A DNA stretch of 64,000 nucleotides from Hymenobacter algoricola (GCF_039539525.1 NZ_BAABDH010000003.1:124001-188000), one strand, 5' to 3'; positions 48,388 through 58,094 are shown, counted from the first letter of the stretch. The notes: generated by a model not told the origin, from the sequence alone. Numbers and translations: made by a program.

Positions 48388-51303
48388 TTAGTCCTGCTTC
48401 TTGGCTATTTCGGCGGTGTTCTTGATGTTGCTGTCGGCGACCTGCTCTTTGGGCTTGTCGAAGGCGCGGGCCACGAGGTCTTTCTGCTCCTTCACGTGCA
48501 CCTTGTTGTAGCCGGTAGCCGGCGAGGCCGACGGCTTGCGGGCAATGACATCTTCCAGCTCGCGGCGCATGTAGCGGAGCATGAAGTTCCAGTAGCCCAT
48601 GTTCTCGGGCTCTTCCTGCACCCAGTACAGCTTGGCCTTCGGATACTTGGCCAGCTCCACGTCGAGCTGCTTTTTGGGGAACGGGTGCAGCTGCTCCAGG
48701 CGCACGATGGCCACGTCGGTGCGGTTGGAGGCGCGCTGCTCCTCCAGCAGGTCGAAGTAGACCTTGCCCGAGCATAGCAGCACGCGCTTCACTTTTTTGG
48801 CATCGGCAAACGTGTCGCCGAGGACTTCGCGGAAGGTGCCGGAGGTGAACTCCTCCACCGGCGATACGCACAGCGGGTGGCGCAGCATCGACTTCGGCGA
48901 CATCACCACCAGCGGCTTGCGGAAGCTCCAGGTGAGCTGCCGCCGCAGGGCGTGGAAGAAGTTGGCCGGCGTGGTCATGTTGGCCACGACGATGTTATTT
49001 TCGGCCGCCAGCTGCAAAAACCGCTCGGGGCGGGCATTGGAGTGCTCCGGGCCCTGGCCTTCGTAGCCGTGGGGCAAGAGCATCACCACGCCGTTCATGC
49101 GCTGCCACTTGCTTTCACTGCTCACGATGAACTGGTCAATCATGGTCTGGGCGCCGTTGGCGAAGTCGCCGAACTGCGCTTCCCACACCACCAGGGCCGT
49201 GGGGTTGGCCATGGCGTACCCAAATTCGAAGCCCAGCACCGCGTACTCGCTCAGCAGCGAGTTATAGATGCTCAGCTTTTCCTGGCCTTCGCCGATGTAG
49301 TTGAGCGAGTTGTAGGGCGCCGAAGTTTCGGCATCGTGCAGCACGGCGTGGCGGTGGGAGAACGTACCGCGCTGCACATCCTGCCCGCTGACGCGCACAA
49401 TATGCTTTTCGGCCAGCAGCGAGCCGTAGGCCAGCAGTTCGCCGGCGGCCCAGTTGAGCACCCGCGTGTCGAAGAACATCTTCCTGCGCTCCTCCATCAG
49501 CTTTTCGATCTGCTTCAGGGGCCGGAAGCCTTCGGGCAGGGTCGTCAGGGCCTTGCCGACTTGCTGCACTACTTCCTCGCTGATACCGGTTTCCGGCGAC
49601 GAGTCGAAATCCTCGGGCTTGGAGCGGCGCAGGCTGCGCCACTCGTTTTCGAGAGCCTGGTAGTTGTAGGGCAGCGGCTTCTGCTTCACCATGTCGAGGC
49701 GGGCCTGCAGGGTGTCGCGGAACTCCTTATCCATCTGGGCGGCCAGGGCCGCGTCCACGTCGCCGCGCTCCACGAGCATGGCGTTGTAGACTTCCCGCGG
49801 GTTCTGGTGCTTGCTGATAATGTTGTAGAGCGTGGGCTGGGTGAACTTGGGCTCGTCCGACTCGTTGTGGCCGTGGCGGCGGTAGCACACCATATCAATG
49901 AAGATATCGGCGTGGAACTGCTGGCGGTACTCGGTGGCCAGACGCACGGCAAACACCACCGCTTCCGGGTCGTCGCCGTTCACGTGCACCACCGGCGCAT
50001 CAATGATTTTGGCCAGATCGGTGCAGTAGATGGACGAGCGGGCGTCCTCGAAGTCGGTGGTGAAGCCGACCTGGTTGTTTATCACGAAGTGAATCGTGCC
50101 GCCGGTCTTGTAGCCTTCCAGCAAGGACATCTGGGTCAGCTCGTAGCCGATGCCCTGGCCGGCCAGCGCCGCGTCGCCGTGAATCAGGATGGGCAGAATC
50201 TGGTGGTAGTCGTCGGCGTACTGGTGCTCAATCTTGGCCCGCACGAAGCCTTCCACCACCGGGTTCACCGCTTCGAGGTGCGACGGGTTGGGCGCCAGCT
50301 TCAGGTTCACCTTCTGCCCGTTCTCGGCTTCCACCTCCGACGAGTAGCCCATATGGTACTTCACATCGCCGTCGCCCATGGTCAGGTCGGGCACGGCCGT
50401 GCCTTCGAACTCGGAGAAGATCTGCTCGTAGGTCTTGCCCATCACGTTGGCCAGCACGTTCAGGCGGCCGCGGTGAGCCATCCCGATCATCACTTCCTTC
50501 ACCCCCAGCTCCGACGACTTGTTAATGATGGCGTCGAGGGCCGGGATGGTCGTTTCGCCGCCTTCCAGCGAGAAGCGCTTCTGGCCCAGGAACTTCGTGT
50601 GCAGGAAGTTCTCGAACACCACGGCCTCGTTCAACTTTTTGAGAATTCGCTTCTTGTACTCCACGCCGGGGTTGAAGCTCAGCGAGTCGCGCTCCACCTT
50701 CTCGCGGAACCAGTCGAGCACCTGCGGGTCGCGGATGTACATGTACTCGAAGCCGATGCTGCGGGTGTAGATCTTCTCCAGGGCCGCCACGATATCGCGC
50801 AGCTTGGCCGTGGTGCCGAGGCCCAGCAGGTCGCCGTTGCGGAACGACGTGTCGAGGTCGGCCTCACTCAGGCCAAAGTCGGCGAGGTCGAGGCGGGCTT
50901 TGCGGTCTTTGCGCTCCCGCACCGGGTTGGTTTTGGCGCGCAGGTGGCCGCGGCTGCGGAAGGCGTGCACCAGGTTGCGCACGGCCGTCTCCTTATCGGT
51001 CGACTGCCCACTGAGCGGCACGATACCGCCACCGTTATTGGTAGACGCATCGGTAGTCAGCACCCCGGCGCCGTCCTGCTGCTCGGCACTGGCATTGCCA
51101 TTGGCGGAAGGCTGCGTAATAGGCTGGGCCATGGCGCTGCCCGCCCCCGACTCGCCTTCGGCTGGGTACTGCTGAGCGAAGTCGAAGCCTTCGAAGAATT
51201 TCTGCCAGCTCACGTCTACCGACTGTGGGTCGGCCTTATAAGACTGGTAGAGTTGTTCGATGTAGTCGCCGTGGGCGTTGGCGATGTAGGAGTAAGCATC
51301 CAT
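48388..51303 (-). CDS. sucA: 2-oxoglutarate dehydrogenase E1 component
   Basis: The 971-residue protein has the N-terminal docking region (MDAYSYIANAHGDYIEQLYQSY), the TPP-binding domain with IMIGMAHRGRLNVLANV-type sequence, GDAALAGQGIGYE and the second half ending in QEEPENMGYWNFMLRYM. It decarboxylates 2-oxoglutarate and passes succinyl to the E2 lipoyl groups. It is followed by sucB. A promoter at 51330-51358 matches the phylum consensus well. Size and motif order are as in the SucA family. Confidence 0.96.
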   Translation of the reverse strand: MDAYSYIANAHGDYIEQLYQSYKADPQSVDVSWQKFFEGFDFAQQYPAEGESGAGSAMAQPITQPSANGNASAEQQDGAGVLTTDASTNNGGGIVPLSGQSTDKETAVRNLVHAFRSRGHLRAKTNPVRERKDRKARLDLADFGLSEADLDTSFRNGDLLGLGTTAKLRDIVAALEKIYTRSIGFEYMYIRDPQVLDWFREKVERDSLSFNPGVEYKKRILKKLNEAVVFENFLHTKFLGQKRFSLEGGETTIPALDAIINKSSELGVKEVMIGMAHRGRLNVLANVMGKTYEQIFSEFEGTAVPDLTMGDGDVKYHMGYSSEVEAENGQKVNLKLAPNPSHLEAVNPVVEGFVRAKIEHQYADDYHQILPILIHGDAALAGQGIGYELTQMSLLEGYKTGGTIHFVINNQVGFTTDFEDARSSIYCTDLAKIIDAPVVHVNGDDPEAVVFAVRLATEYRQQFHADIFIDMVCYRRHGHNESDEPKFTQPTLYNIISKHQNPREVYNAMLVERGDVDAALAAQMDKEFRDTLQARLDMVKQKPLPYNYQALENEWRSLRRSKPEDFDSSPETGISEEVVQQVGKALTTLPEGFRPLKQIEKLMEERRKMFFDTRVLNWAAGELLAYGSLLAEKHIVRVSGQDVQRGTFSHRHAVLHDAETSAPYNSLNYIGEGQEKLSIYNSLLSEYAVLGFEFGYAMANPTALVVWEAQFGDFANGAQTMIDQFIVSSESKWQRMNGVVMLLPHGYEGQGPEHSNARPERFLQLAAENNIVVANMTTPANFFHALRRQLTWSFRKPLVVMSPKSMLRHPLCVSPVEEFTSGTFREVLGDTFADAKKVKRVLLCSGKVYFDLLEEQRASNRTDVAIVRLEQLHPFPKKQLDVELAKYPKAKLYWVQEEPENMGYWNFMLRYMRRELEDVIARKPSASPATGYNKVHVKEQKDLVARAFDKPKEQVADSNIKNTAEIAKKQD

Positions 51304-51329
51304 AGAGAGAGAGCTGAATGAGTCGGCCG

Positions 51330-51358
51330 TAAATGTATACGACTTGACCGTAAGGCAA
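51330..51358 (-). promoter_or_regulatory. Promoter of the sucA-sucB unit
   Basis: On the minus strand TTG (51358-51356), an 18-base spacer and TACATTTA (51337-51330) approximate TTG-N19-TAnnTTTG. It lies about 27 bp upstream of the sucA start codon. Confidence 0.55.
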
Positions 51359-51515
51359 AAACCTGTATTCGCTTATGCAAATACGGCTCTTTATCAACCG
51401 TTTGTTCCAGTGGAAGATTCCGCGGGCTCACGGTTGAGCTAGCCAATCTATTCAAAATAATACGCACAGCCCTTCCCGAAAGCAGGAAAGGCTTGGCGTG
51501 TTATCAGGAGAGGCA

Positions 51516-52718
51516 TTATTTAGGCAGGGCCATTTTAAAGATGCTATACGGCTGATCCTGCTTGCCTACCCCTTTGTTCCAGGTAGGGGTTTTGTGAATG
51601 GCCGATGCCGTAACGTACAGGCTGCCATTGGCAAACGCAAATGTATCCGGCCACTCCAGGCGCGGGTCCTGCACCACAGTTTCGATTTTGCCGGCCGGCG
51701 TGCGGCGCACGATGGAGTGGTTTTCGAAGGCCGTCATGTACAGGTTGTTGTTGGCATCAATTTCCATCCCGTCGCAGGCCGGCACTTTGCCCAGGTCCTC
51801 GATCTGTTGGGCCAGCTGGGCATCCGAGAGGGCCGGGTTGCGCAGCGCCTCAGTCTTGATTCGGTAGAGCTTGTAGCTGGTCAGCGGCTTCCAGTATAAG
51901 TATTGCAGGTCCTGGCTCAGAGCAATACCGTCGGCGTTGAAGCGGGCCCGCTTGCCGGTAGCATCAATCATCTCGTGGCCATCAGCCTTGATGTTGAGCG
52001 TCGTGTCGCCCATCATCGAAGGGTGCATGGCCAGCAGCTTCCGCGCTTTGCCCGACTTCAGGTCTACTACCACCAGACTGCCCACCCCGGACTCGGTGAT
52101 GTAGGCGTAGCTGTTCTGGGTATCGATGCGCACGTCGTTGAGGTAGGACTTGCGGGAGGCCACGCTTTCCGGAATGCTGATGTTTTGCACCACCTTGTCG
52201 GTCTTGGGGTCAATCCTGACCAGCTTGGGGCCGCCGGGCACGGTACCTTTCAGGCCCGGCGAGGCGGGGTCGAGCACCCACAGCATGCCGGTCTTGTCGG
52301 CGTGTACGCTCTGCGGACAGATCCAGTGCTTCTGCGGCTCATTCCGTACCGATTCGTTCCAGGTACACCAGGCCGCGTCCGGGTAGGGCTTTACCGAGTT
52401 GTCAGAGCTGATGATGGCCACGGGCGTCACGGGGTTGTTGTCCCAGCGCGGAAAGTTGGCAAACACGCGGCCATCCGGCGTAACGGCCACGCCCACAAAC
52501 TGCGGCTCGCGCAGGGCTGCTACCAGCCGCAGCGGCGAGTCGGCGGGCGCCTGCGGGGCGGCGGGGCCAGCGGCAGCCACGGAGTCGGCGGCGGCAGCAC
52601 TACCGGCGTTGCCAGAGCCGGAATCGGGCGCCGAGCAGCCCACCGAGCAAGTCAGTAGCAGCAAGCTTGCGCCGGCCATCCGGCGGCTGCGGCAGGCAAA
52701 AGAAGCGGAATAGTTCAT
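51516..52718 (-). CDS. Major royal jelly/yellow-related lipoprotein
   Basis: The 400-residue product has a lipoprotein signal (MNYSASFACRSRRMAGASLLLLTCSVGCSAP; several Cys lie near the lipobox), an Ala/Pro-rich linker, and a six-blade propeller-like domain with repeats such as QFVGVAVTPDGRVFANFPRWD, GKVPACDGMEIDANNNLYMTAFENHSI and HADKTGMLWVLDPASPG. This is the MRJP/yellow family of bacteria, which overlaps with SMP-30-like lactonases. Ligand or catalytic role unknown. ATG 52718 was chosen for the signal peptide. Confidence 0.85.
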   Translation of the reverse strand: MNYSASFACRSRRMAGASLLLLTCSVGCSAPDSGSGNAGSAAAADSVAAAGPAAPQAPADSPLRLVAALREPQFVGVAVTPDGRVFANFPRWDNNPVTPVAIISSDNSVKPYPDAAWCTWNESVRNEPQKHWICPQSVHADKTGMLWVLDPASPGLKGTVPGGPKLVRIDPKTDKVVQNISIPESVASRKSYLNDVRIDTQNSYAYITESGVGSLVVVDLKSGKARKLLAMHPSMMGDTTLNIKADGHEMIDATGKRARFNADGIALSQDLQYLYWKPLTSYKLYRIKTEALRNPALSDAQLAQQIEDLGKVPACDGMEIDANNNLYMTAFENHSIVRRTPAGKIETVVQDPRLEWPDTFAFANGSLYVTASAIHKTPTWNKGVGKQDQPYSIFKMALPK

Positions 52719-53187
52719 AAGAAGTTGGTTGGTAGAAAAAGCGCACACAATCAGTGCGCCAGGGCACCCGAAGCTTTACGCACCGGTTTAACCCGTGTTC
52801 CTGTTTGGTGCGGTTTTATTGCGGTTGGCAGCGTCTCGGCAGCAGGGCTCATCCTAGGCTGCGCCTGGCAGTAAGGCAGGCAAAACCCTATGCTCTCAGG
52901 ACTTTGGAAATCAACCCGCTAAGGGTCTTAGCCGGCCACTAAAAATATTATCACTAATTTTACAACCCGGTAGAAAATGCCAATATCTTATAAGTACAAG
53001 TAATTATACTTAACGTCTATATTTATTTTACCAGATATGCGCTGCTGTAACCAGGTAACTGGCCGGCGGCGCCTAGAATAGTGGGTAACCTTTTTCCCCA
53101 AAACCAGGTTTTCCACCTCCCACTTGCCGAGTCGGGCCGGCTGTCCATCCTCTTCGGACAAAAGAAGAGTTCATTAATCCAAACGTC
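52719..53187. other. 469-bp AT-rich intergenic region
   Basis: No gene is supported here. The part 52930-53040 is clearly AT-richer than its surroundings and holds an inverted repeat TAAGTA-N10-TACTTA near 52991-53012. A 62-codon frame at 52754-52942 has no signal peptide, domain or codon bias and is not called. Confidence 0.6.
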
Positions 53188-53709
53188 ATGTCCCTTGCGT
53201 TATTCCTACTAACCTTCCTTTTCCCTCCCCGACCGGTTTTTTCGGCGGCAGCCCTTCCCTCCACCGTTGCGCACCTGAGCCCGCGCATGGTTACTTTAGT
53301 TGCCCCCGCTCCTCTGGTCGTTCCCAAGCGGATTTACCCCCGTCAGCCCGTTTATACCGTCACGGCCACCATTTACGAGCCGGACCCGCGGCAAACTGAC
53401 TCCGAGCCTTTCATTACGGCCGACAACTCCTTCATTACCCCCCAGCATTCCAGCAAAAACCACTGGATGGCCCTCTCGCGCGACCTGCTGAAGCCCTGGG
53501 GCGGCCAGTTCAGCTTTGGCGACTCGGTGCGTGTGCGCGGCATTTCGGCCCGGCTCGACGGCGTCTACATCATCCACGACACGATGAATCGCCGCCACCA
53601 TCACTGCATGGATATTCTGGCCGCCAAGCGCGAGCACCTCAATGAGATGTGGAAAGGCGTGAAAATCGTGAAAGTAGTGAAGCGGGAGCCCGTCTGGCAG
53701 GCAGGCTGA
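53188..53709 (+). CDS. Secreted double-psi beta-barrel (3D/RlpA-like) protein
   Basis: The 173-residue protein has a signal peptide (MSLALFLLTFLFPPRPVFSAAA) and then VYTVTATIYEPDPRQTDSEPFITADNSFI, matching the first strands of 3D domains (a small beta barrel with Thr-Ala/Asp residues). It continues with KNHWMALSRDLLKPWGGQFSFGDSVRVRG and YIIHDTMNRRHHHCMDIL (cited in part), where the D-x-M-N and D-I-L segments resemble the 3D signature of three Asp. Such domains occur in lytic transglycosylase-like and cell-wall proteins. Function not proved. Confidence 0.8.
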   Translation: MSLALFLLTFLFPPRPVFSAAALPSTVAHLSPRMVTLVAPAPLVVPKRIYPRQPVYTVTATIYEPDPRQTDSEPFITADNSFITPQHSSKNHWMALSRDLLKPWGGQFSFGDSVRVRGISARLDGVYIIHDTMNRRHHHCMDILAAKREHLNEMWKGVKIVKVVKREPVWQAG

Positions 53710-53728
53710 TTTATTTGCCCCGGCCGGC

Positions 53729-54733
53729 TTAGGCCGGAAACGATTCCAGCGTAAGTGGATCACCCTGAGCATCGTATAAGTAACTCAGCGGCTGCGCCGG
53801 ATTCCGCATGATTTCGGTGTACGGAATCTGCCAGCGCTTCCACATTTCCTGCAACGACTGCCCGTAAGCTGCGTTTTCCCACGGATTGAAAATCTCGCGC
53901 GTGATGTCGTCGATGAGCGTGTCGTAGACGAGGTGCTCGTCGCCGGGCTGCCCGGGGCGCGGAAAATAGTCGGGCACCACGTTGAGCAGGTGCGCGCCGT
54001 AGTACACGCGGGCCTTGAACTCAGCCACCTGCACCGGATGCAGGGGCCGCTGCGCCGCCTCGTACACGCGGCGCATGGCCTGGCGCAGCATCCCGTTGTC
54101 GATAAAGCTGGCAATGAGCACGGTCTGATCCAGCTTGATGCTGAACGTCATGGTGGTCAGATCGTCGTCGTACTCAAAGGGAATCGGGTCCTGCCGCGGG
54201 TCGGTTTCGAGCAGGAAGATGGACGCGGGCACGAAATCCTCGAACACGATGGGGACGCGCAGGGCCTGAAAGGTCTGGAAGAAAGCCTGCAGGCGCCGCA
54301 GCATCTGCCCGTTCTCGGAGAGCGGGTACTGGGGCTTGATCAGCGGATTCAGCTCATTGAGCAGTTCCAGCACGAGGATGCCATAGAACATTTTGCCCAG
54401 CCACAGAAACAAGGTTTTCTCGTCCAGCGCCCGTAGGCTGGCGGGGCCGGCGGCCGCTGCCGTAGCCACCTGCGCCTCCAGTGGCGCCACGTACCGGGTA
54501 CGGCAGCCGGGGCAGCACGGTATGCGCAGGTTCTGGTAGGTCTGCACGCTCTGGTCGAGCAGTTGAATCTGCTGCGCCGCCCAGTTGTAGCGCTCCAGCA
54601 GCCACTGGTCGAATACCAGCACGGTTTCGGCCGGCGCCGTGGGCGTGCCGCACAGAAAGCAGTGGTCGGCGAAGTGCTTGTCCTCGAAAGGATAGTACAG
54701 CGTGAGGTCGGGAGCGGCGGCGGAAGCAGACAT
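53729..54733 (-). CDS. Hypothetical cytoplasmic protein with a Cys4 zinc-ribbon-like pair
   Basis: The 334-residue protein has HCFLCG near residue 24 and CCPGC near residue 72, two CxxC knuckles about 45 residues apart, suggesting a zinc ribbon or HNH-like fold. The remainder is mixed alpha/beta with MTFSIKLDQTVLIASFIDNGMLRQAM and EEMWKRWQIPYTEIM-like segments. There is no signal peptide. No family is recognised. A perfect -7 box lies 36 bp upstream of the start. It converges with the preceding DPBB gene with a 19-bp gap. Confidence 0.72.
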   Translation of the reverse strand: MSASAAAPDLTLYYPFEDKHFADHCFLCGTPTAPAETVLVFDQWLLERYNWAAQQIQLLDQSVQTYQNLRIPCCPGCRTRYVAPLEAQVATAAAAGPASLRALDEKTLFLWLGKMFYGILVLELLNELNPLIKPQYPLSENGQMLRRLQAFFQTFQALRVPIVFEDFVPASIFLLETDPRQDPIPFEYDDDLTTMTFSIKLDQTVLIASFIDNGMLRQAMRRVYEAAQRPLHPVQVAEFKARVYYGAHLLNVVPDYFPRPGQPGDEHLVYDTLIDDITREIFNPWENAAYGQSLQEMWKRWQIPYTEIMRNPAQPLSYLYDAQGDPLTLESFPA

Positions 54734-54768
54734 AGAAAACCACGGAAAGCAGCGGAAAAACCAGGGCG

Positions 54769-54776
54769 CAAAAGTA
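54769..54776 (-). promoter_or_regulatory. -7 promoter box (TACTTTTG) of the CxxC protein gene
   Basis: Full match to TAnnTTTG on the minus strand, 36 bp from ATG 54733. Confidence 0.55.
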
Positions 54777-54852
54777 CGCGCCCGGGCCGGGGAACCACCG
54801 CAGCGAAGCCTGGTTTTCGGCCGACCCGGTAAATCCGCGCTAGTAAGCCGTC

Positions 54853-54888
54853 AAAAAAAGCCCCAACCAGCAATTGGGTGGGGCTTTT
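54853..54888. terminator. Terminator between the two minus-strand genes
   Basis: AAGCCCCA-ACC pairs with GGG-TGGGGCTT, with seven A on its left forming the minus-strand T tract. Confidence 0.75.
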
Positions 54889-54909
54889 CAGTACTTATGA
54901 ACTGCTTGG

Positions 54910-55311
54910 TTAGCGCGACAGGGCATTGCCCATCTTGATGAGCAGCTTGCCCAGCTGAGTGAGCGGGCCGTTGTAGTCGTCACTGGTTTCTTCGGCTACT
55001 TTGCCGGTTTCGGCCCCGAGCGTCGCCAGCGTTTCGGCCAGGTCGTGGGCGGCGGTATCGGGGCGGCTGAGCTGCTCGTTGAGGGTTTTCAGCTCCTGGA
55101 TGATTTTGGCCAGGCCGGGCCGCTCCGAGGCCCCCAGCACTTCCGCCCACCGGTCAATTTCGCCCAGCCCGCGCGAGTCCGCTTTTTCCGGGACCCCGGC
55201 GTTGAGCAGCTTGAGCGTGTCGTCGAGCAGGGCAGAATTTTGTTGGTCCGTTACGGCCAGGGGAATCGTGGGCGTGACGGGGGTTTGCGGCGTGGGCGTG
55301 GTCGAATCCAT
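54910..55311 (-). CDS. Hypothetical helical acidic protein
   Basis: The 133-residue protein has a Thr/Pro-rich start (MDSTTPTPQTPVTPTIP) and then a helical acidic body with NSALLDDTLKLLNAG, KIIQELKTLNEQLS and a final LTQLGKLLIKMGNALS, cited by short blocks. It resembles small bundle proteins rather than any named family. No signal peptide or membrane segment is seen. ATG 55311 is used; a much longer frame upstream is not supported by codon use. It is divergent from the NERD-WG gene (139-bp gap). Confidence 0.62.
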   Translation of the reverse strand: MDSTTPTPQTPVTPTIPLAVTDQQNSALLDDTLKLLNAGVPEKADSRGLGEIDRWAEVLGASERPGLAKIIQELKTLNEQLSRPDTAAHDLAETLATLGAETGKVAEETSDDYNGPLTQLGKLLIKMGNALSR

Positions 55312-55449
55312 GAGAATAAGCCAAAAAGCGAAAGAAATGTACTGGCTATACTGCCTTGCCCGCGGAAAAGTTAGCCCCGGCGCGGGTATCCACCGTACAA
55401 ACCCGCCCAGCCGTACTGGCCGGAAAGTTGCGGTGCGCCGCCCCTGTCT

Positions 55450-57414
55450 ATGCTTCACGTTTACTTGCTCGCCCCCTTCGCCAACGCTGCCCGGCATACC
55501 CAGTTTGAAGCCGTGCGGGCAGCCCTGGCCGCCGAGCCGCAGGCGCCGGAAACCCTGTTGCTGGGTAACATGGCCCTGCCCGACGGCCGCCGCCTCGATG
55601 CCCTCGTCGTGCGGCCCCACGGCATCACGCTGCTGCTGCTGGAGCCCCGCGGCGGCCACCTCGCCATCCGCGACTTTGCCCACGCTGCCTGGCAGCTCGA
55701 CGGCCGGCCGCTTACCGGGCAGGATGAGGCCGACAACCCGTTTCAGCAGTTCAGCCAGCAGAAAGAAAGCCTGCAGCAGCTGCTGCGGCCCCTGCTGGCC
55801 GCCGACCAGGCCAACCTGAACTTTACTACCGGCCTGCTGCTGTTTGGGGAGCCGGTCGTGTTTGGGCGGGAAGTGGAAGAACGGATGGCTGCCGTACCCG
55901 CCGCCAGCAGCTTTCAGCTGCTGGCCGACCCGGCGCGCTTCACCCGCCGTCTCGCGCAGCTGGCCACGCCCGACATTGACCTGACCGACTCGGATATTGC
56001 CCAACTGGCTCAGGAGCTAGCCCCGGAAAAAACTCCCGCCGAACCGGCTGGGCCACCGCCGGCCGAGCCGGAGTCAATAGCCCAACCCGACGCTGCCTAC
56101 TCCGCTCAACCGCTGGCGGCTGGCAGCTTCCTGCGGCGCAAAGCCACCGACCTCTGGCACTGGCTGGGCGCCCACGACCTCGACGACCTCGACACGGCAC
56201 CCTATGGCTACGAGGAAGTAGCGGCCCGGCAGCAGGAGAAGCAGGAGCTGGAGCAGCTGCGCACTGCCATGCAGGCCGACGTGACGGCCCAGCTGCGGGC
56301 CATGGAGGCCCGTGAGGCGGAGCGCGAGCAAAGCATTGCCCAGCTGCGCCAGCAGCTGGCCATAGCGCCGGCCGTGGCTCCCGAGGCGGCCGAGCTGCAG
56401 GCCCGCATTGCCACCGAAAGTCGTGAAAAAGAGATTTTGGAAGCTGCCATGCAGGCTTCCCGGGCTGAATCGGAGGCCCGCAACCGGGAGCTGGACGCTA
56501 AAATTCAGCACTTGAGCCAGCTGATGCAGCAGATGCAGGCCGCGGTGCCTGCTGCTGCGGCCCAGCAAGGCGGCGCTGCTACCGCTTCTGCTGTGCCGGC
56601 AGTAGCAGACCCGACGGCCACTAGCAGTGCGCCCCGCCCTACCCCAGCCGATGCTCCGCCCGCCCGGCCGCTCCCCTTTGCTCCCGCCCCGAATGCGTCT
56701 TTGACCAAGGTGCGCCTGCTCCGCAAATGGCGCCGCCGGCTGCCGCGCGTGGGGCTGGTGGCGGGGGGCGTGCTGGGGCTGGGGCTGCTAGCGTGGGCAC
56801 TGCGCTCTGCTACGGCCGGGCCGCCCCAGCGCTTCGAGCAAAACGGGAGCTGGGGCCTGCTGGCTGCCGCTGGCGACACGCTGGTACCCGCCCGCTACGC
56901 TTCCCTAACCGATTTTCGCGATGGGCAGGCAGTAGTCGAAAAACAGGGCGCGTTTGGGCTGCTCAATGAGAAGGGCACCGAAACCGTGGCGCCCGCCTAC
57001 GACGCCGTGAATCCGTACGCCAATGGGTACGCCCGGGTCCGGATCGGGGACCTGTACACGTTTCTGGACGACCAGGGGGAAGAGTTCAGCCACTATTACT
57101 TTAACGCCCTCGACTTTTCGGAAGGCCGGGCCGCCGTGCTGGACCGCCGCGGCTGGTTTTACATCAGTGGCCCGGCCGCCGAAACCAAGGAGCCGGTGCT
57201 GTTTCAGGAGGCTTACTCTTTTCACGACGGACTGGCCCGGGTAAAGCTGAAGGACGCTTACACCTTTATTACGGCCGACTACCTCACGGATCCGACCGAT
57301 ACCAGTCCCTTTGGCCGCTATGCTGACGCCGCTGACTTCGTTGAGGGCCGGGCCCGCGTGGTACAGGATGGCCGCACCTTCTACATTGACCAAGACGGAG
57401 ACCCGGTAGAGTAG
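55450..57414 (+). CDS. NERD-domain protein with coiled coil, membrane anchor and WG repeats
   Basis: The 654-residue protein begins with a NERD-like region (about residues 1-150): LLLGNMALPDGRRLDALVVR and GITLLLLEPRGGHLAIRD show the conserved Asp-hinged beta pattern, though a full catalytic triad is not confirmed. Residues about 265-375 form a long coiled coil rich in Glu, Gln and Ala. A linker with many Ala/Pro/Thr follows, then one membrane helix (VGLVAGGVLGLGLLAWAL, near residue 437) and, outside it, WG repeats: NGSWGLLAAAGDTLVPARYASL, QGAFGLLNEKGTETVAPAYDAV and later ones. No signal peptide is present. The combination of NERD and WG repeats in one chain is unusual. Role unknown. Confidence 0.78.
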   Translation: MLHVYLLAPFANAARHTQFEAVRAALAAEPQAPETLLLGNMALPDGRRLDALVVRPHGITLLLLEPRGGHLAIRDFAHAAWQLDGRPLTGQDEADNPFQQFSQQKESLQQLLRPLLAADQANLNFTTGLLLFGEPVVFGREVEERMAAVPAASSFQLLADPARFTRRLAQLATPDIDLTDSDIAQLAQELAPEKTPAEPAGPPPAEPESIAQPDAAYSAQPLAAGSFLRRKATDLWHWLGAHDLDDLDTAPYGYEEVAARQQEKQELEQLRTAMQADVTAQLRAMEAREAEREQSIAQLRQQLAIAPAVAPEAAELQARIATESREKEILEAAMQASRAESEARNRELDAKIQHLSQLMQQMQAAVPAAAAQQGGAATASAVPAVADPTATSSAPRPTPADAPPARPLPFAPAPNASLTKVRLLRKWRRRLPRVGLVAGGVLGLGLLAWALRSATAGPPQRFEQNGSWGLLAAAGDTLVPARYASLTDFRDGQAVVEKQGAFGLLNEKGTETVAPAYDAVNPYANGYARVRIGDLYTFLDDQGEEFSHYYFNALDFSEGRAAVLDRRGWFYISGPAAETKEPVLFQEAYSFHDGLARVKLKDAYTFITADYLTDPTDTSPFGRYADAADFVEGRARVVQDGRTFYIDQDGDPVE

Positions 57415-57483
57415 CATCGTCGTAAGGGCGGGTACGGCTTCCGGCAGCGGTTATGCGCCGCCAGGCACCAACGTCAGGCCAGG

Positions 57484-57951
57484 CTAATCGTCGTCCTTGT
57501 CATGCTTGCGCTTGCCCTTCTTTTTGTAGTGACCCCAGCCTTTGTGACCCCGGCCCCGGGAGCCCAGCAGCTGCTCCAACACGCCAACGTCGCCTCTGCC
57601 GCCTACCGGCACTACTTCGACGGTCCGGCTGCCCCCCCCGGCAGACGCCAGCGCCAGTTGGCCGGAGCCGGTTGTGACGACCAGAGAAGGGACGCCCAAC
57701 AGCGTGCAGCCTCTTCCTTCCGCCAGCTCGGTGCGCTGCCCGGTAGTTTCCACTACAAACCCGTCGCGGGTGATGGTCCGGCCGTTGGGCAGGTGTACGT
57801 CGTGTTTCATGGGGCGCTTCTGGCCGTTGCGGATCAGGTACATAGTGCCGTCGCGCCGCTGAAAGCCGTCGTTGTTGGCTACGTTTTGGGCCAAGCCGAC
57901 CAGGCTGCAAGGCAATAGAGCAAGCAGAAACAGAAAGCGTAAAAGGCGCAT
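57484..57951 (-). CDS. DUF6799 secreted protein
   Basis: The 155-residue protein has a signal peptide (MRLLRFLFLLALLPCSLVGLAQ) and a DUF6799-like domain: GFQRRDGTMYLIRNGQKRPMKHDV, NGRTITRDGFVV, cited in part. The C-terminal tail is Gly/Arg/Lys-rich (KKKGKRKHDKDDD), suggesting an extended cationic tail. Function unknown. The start at 57951 was chosen for the signal peptide. It converges with the NERD-WG gene (69-bp gap). Confidence 0.78.
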   Translation of the reverse strand: MRLLRFLFLLALLPCSLVGLAQNVANNDGFQRRDGTMYLIRNGQKRPMKHDVHLPNGRTITRDGFVVETTGQRTELAEGRGCTLLGVPSLVVTTGSGQLALASAGGGSRTVEVVPVGGRGDVGVLEQLLGSRGRGHKGWGHYKKKGKRKHDKDDD

Positions 57952-58094
57952 TTGAAGGGAGAGTGGTAAGATGGACAGGCTACGAAGGTGGCGGCTCGCA
58001 AGTTCTTGGCCATTTTTTACTGCCCGCCGGGTTACTTTCCCATGCGGCCGGTATAAAGGACACACAAACCGATTCACCCTCTTCGCTTTTAGCC

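Noticed and set aside
48877..51321. Very long plus-strand open frame opposite sucA
   Set aside because: The sucA product matches the known family over its full length; the opposing frame is the usual high-G+C shadow.
52754..52942. 62-codon plus-strand frame in the 469-bp gap
   Set aside because: No domain, no signal peptide, codon use unlike the genes, and no promoter box nearby.
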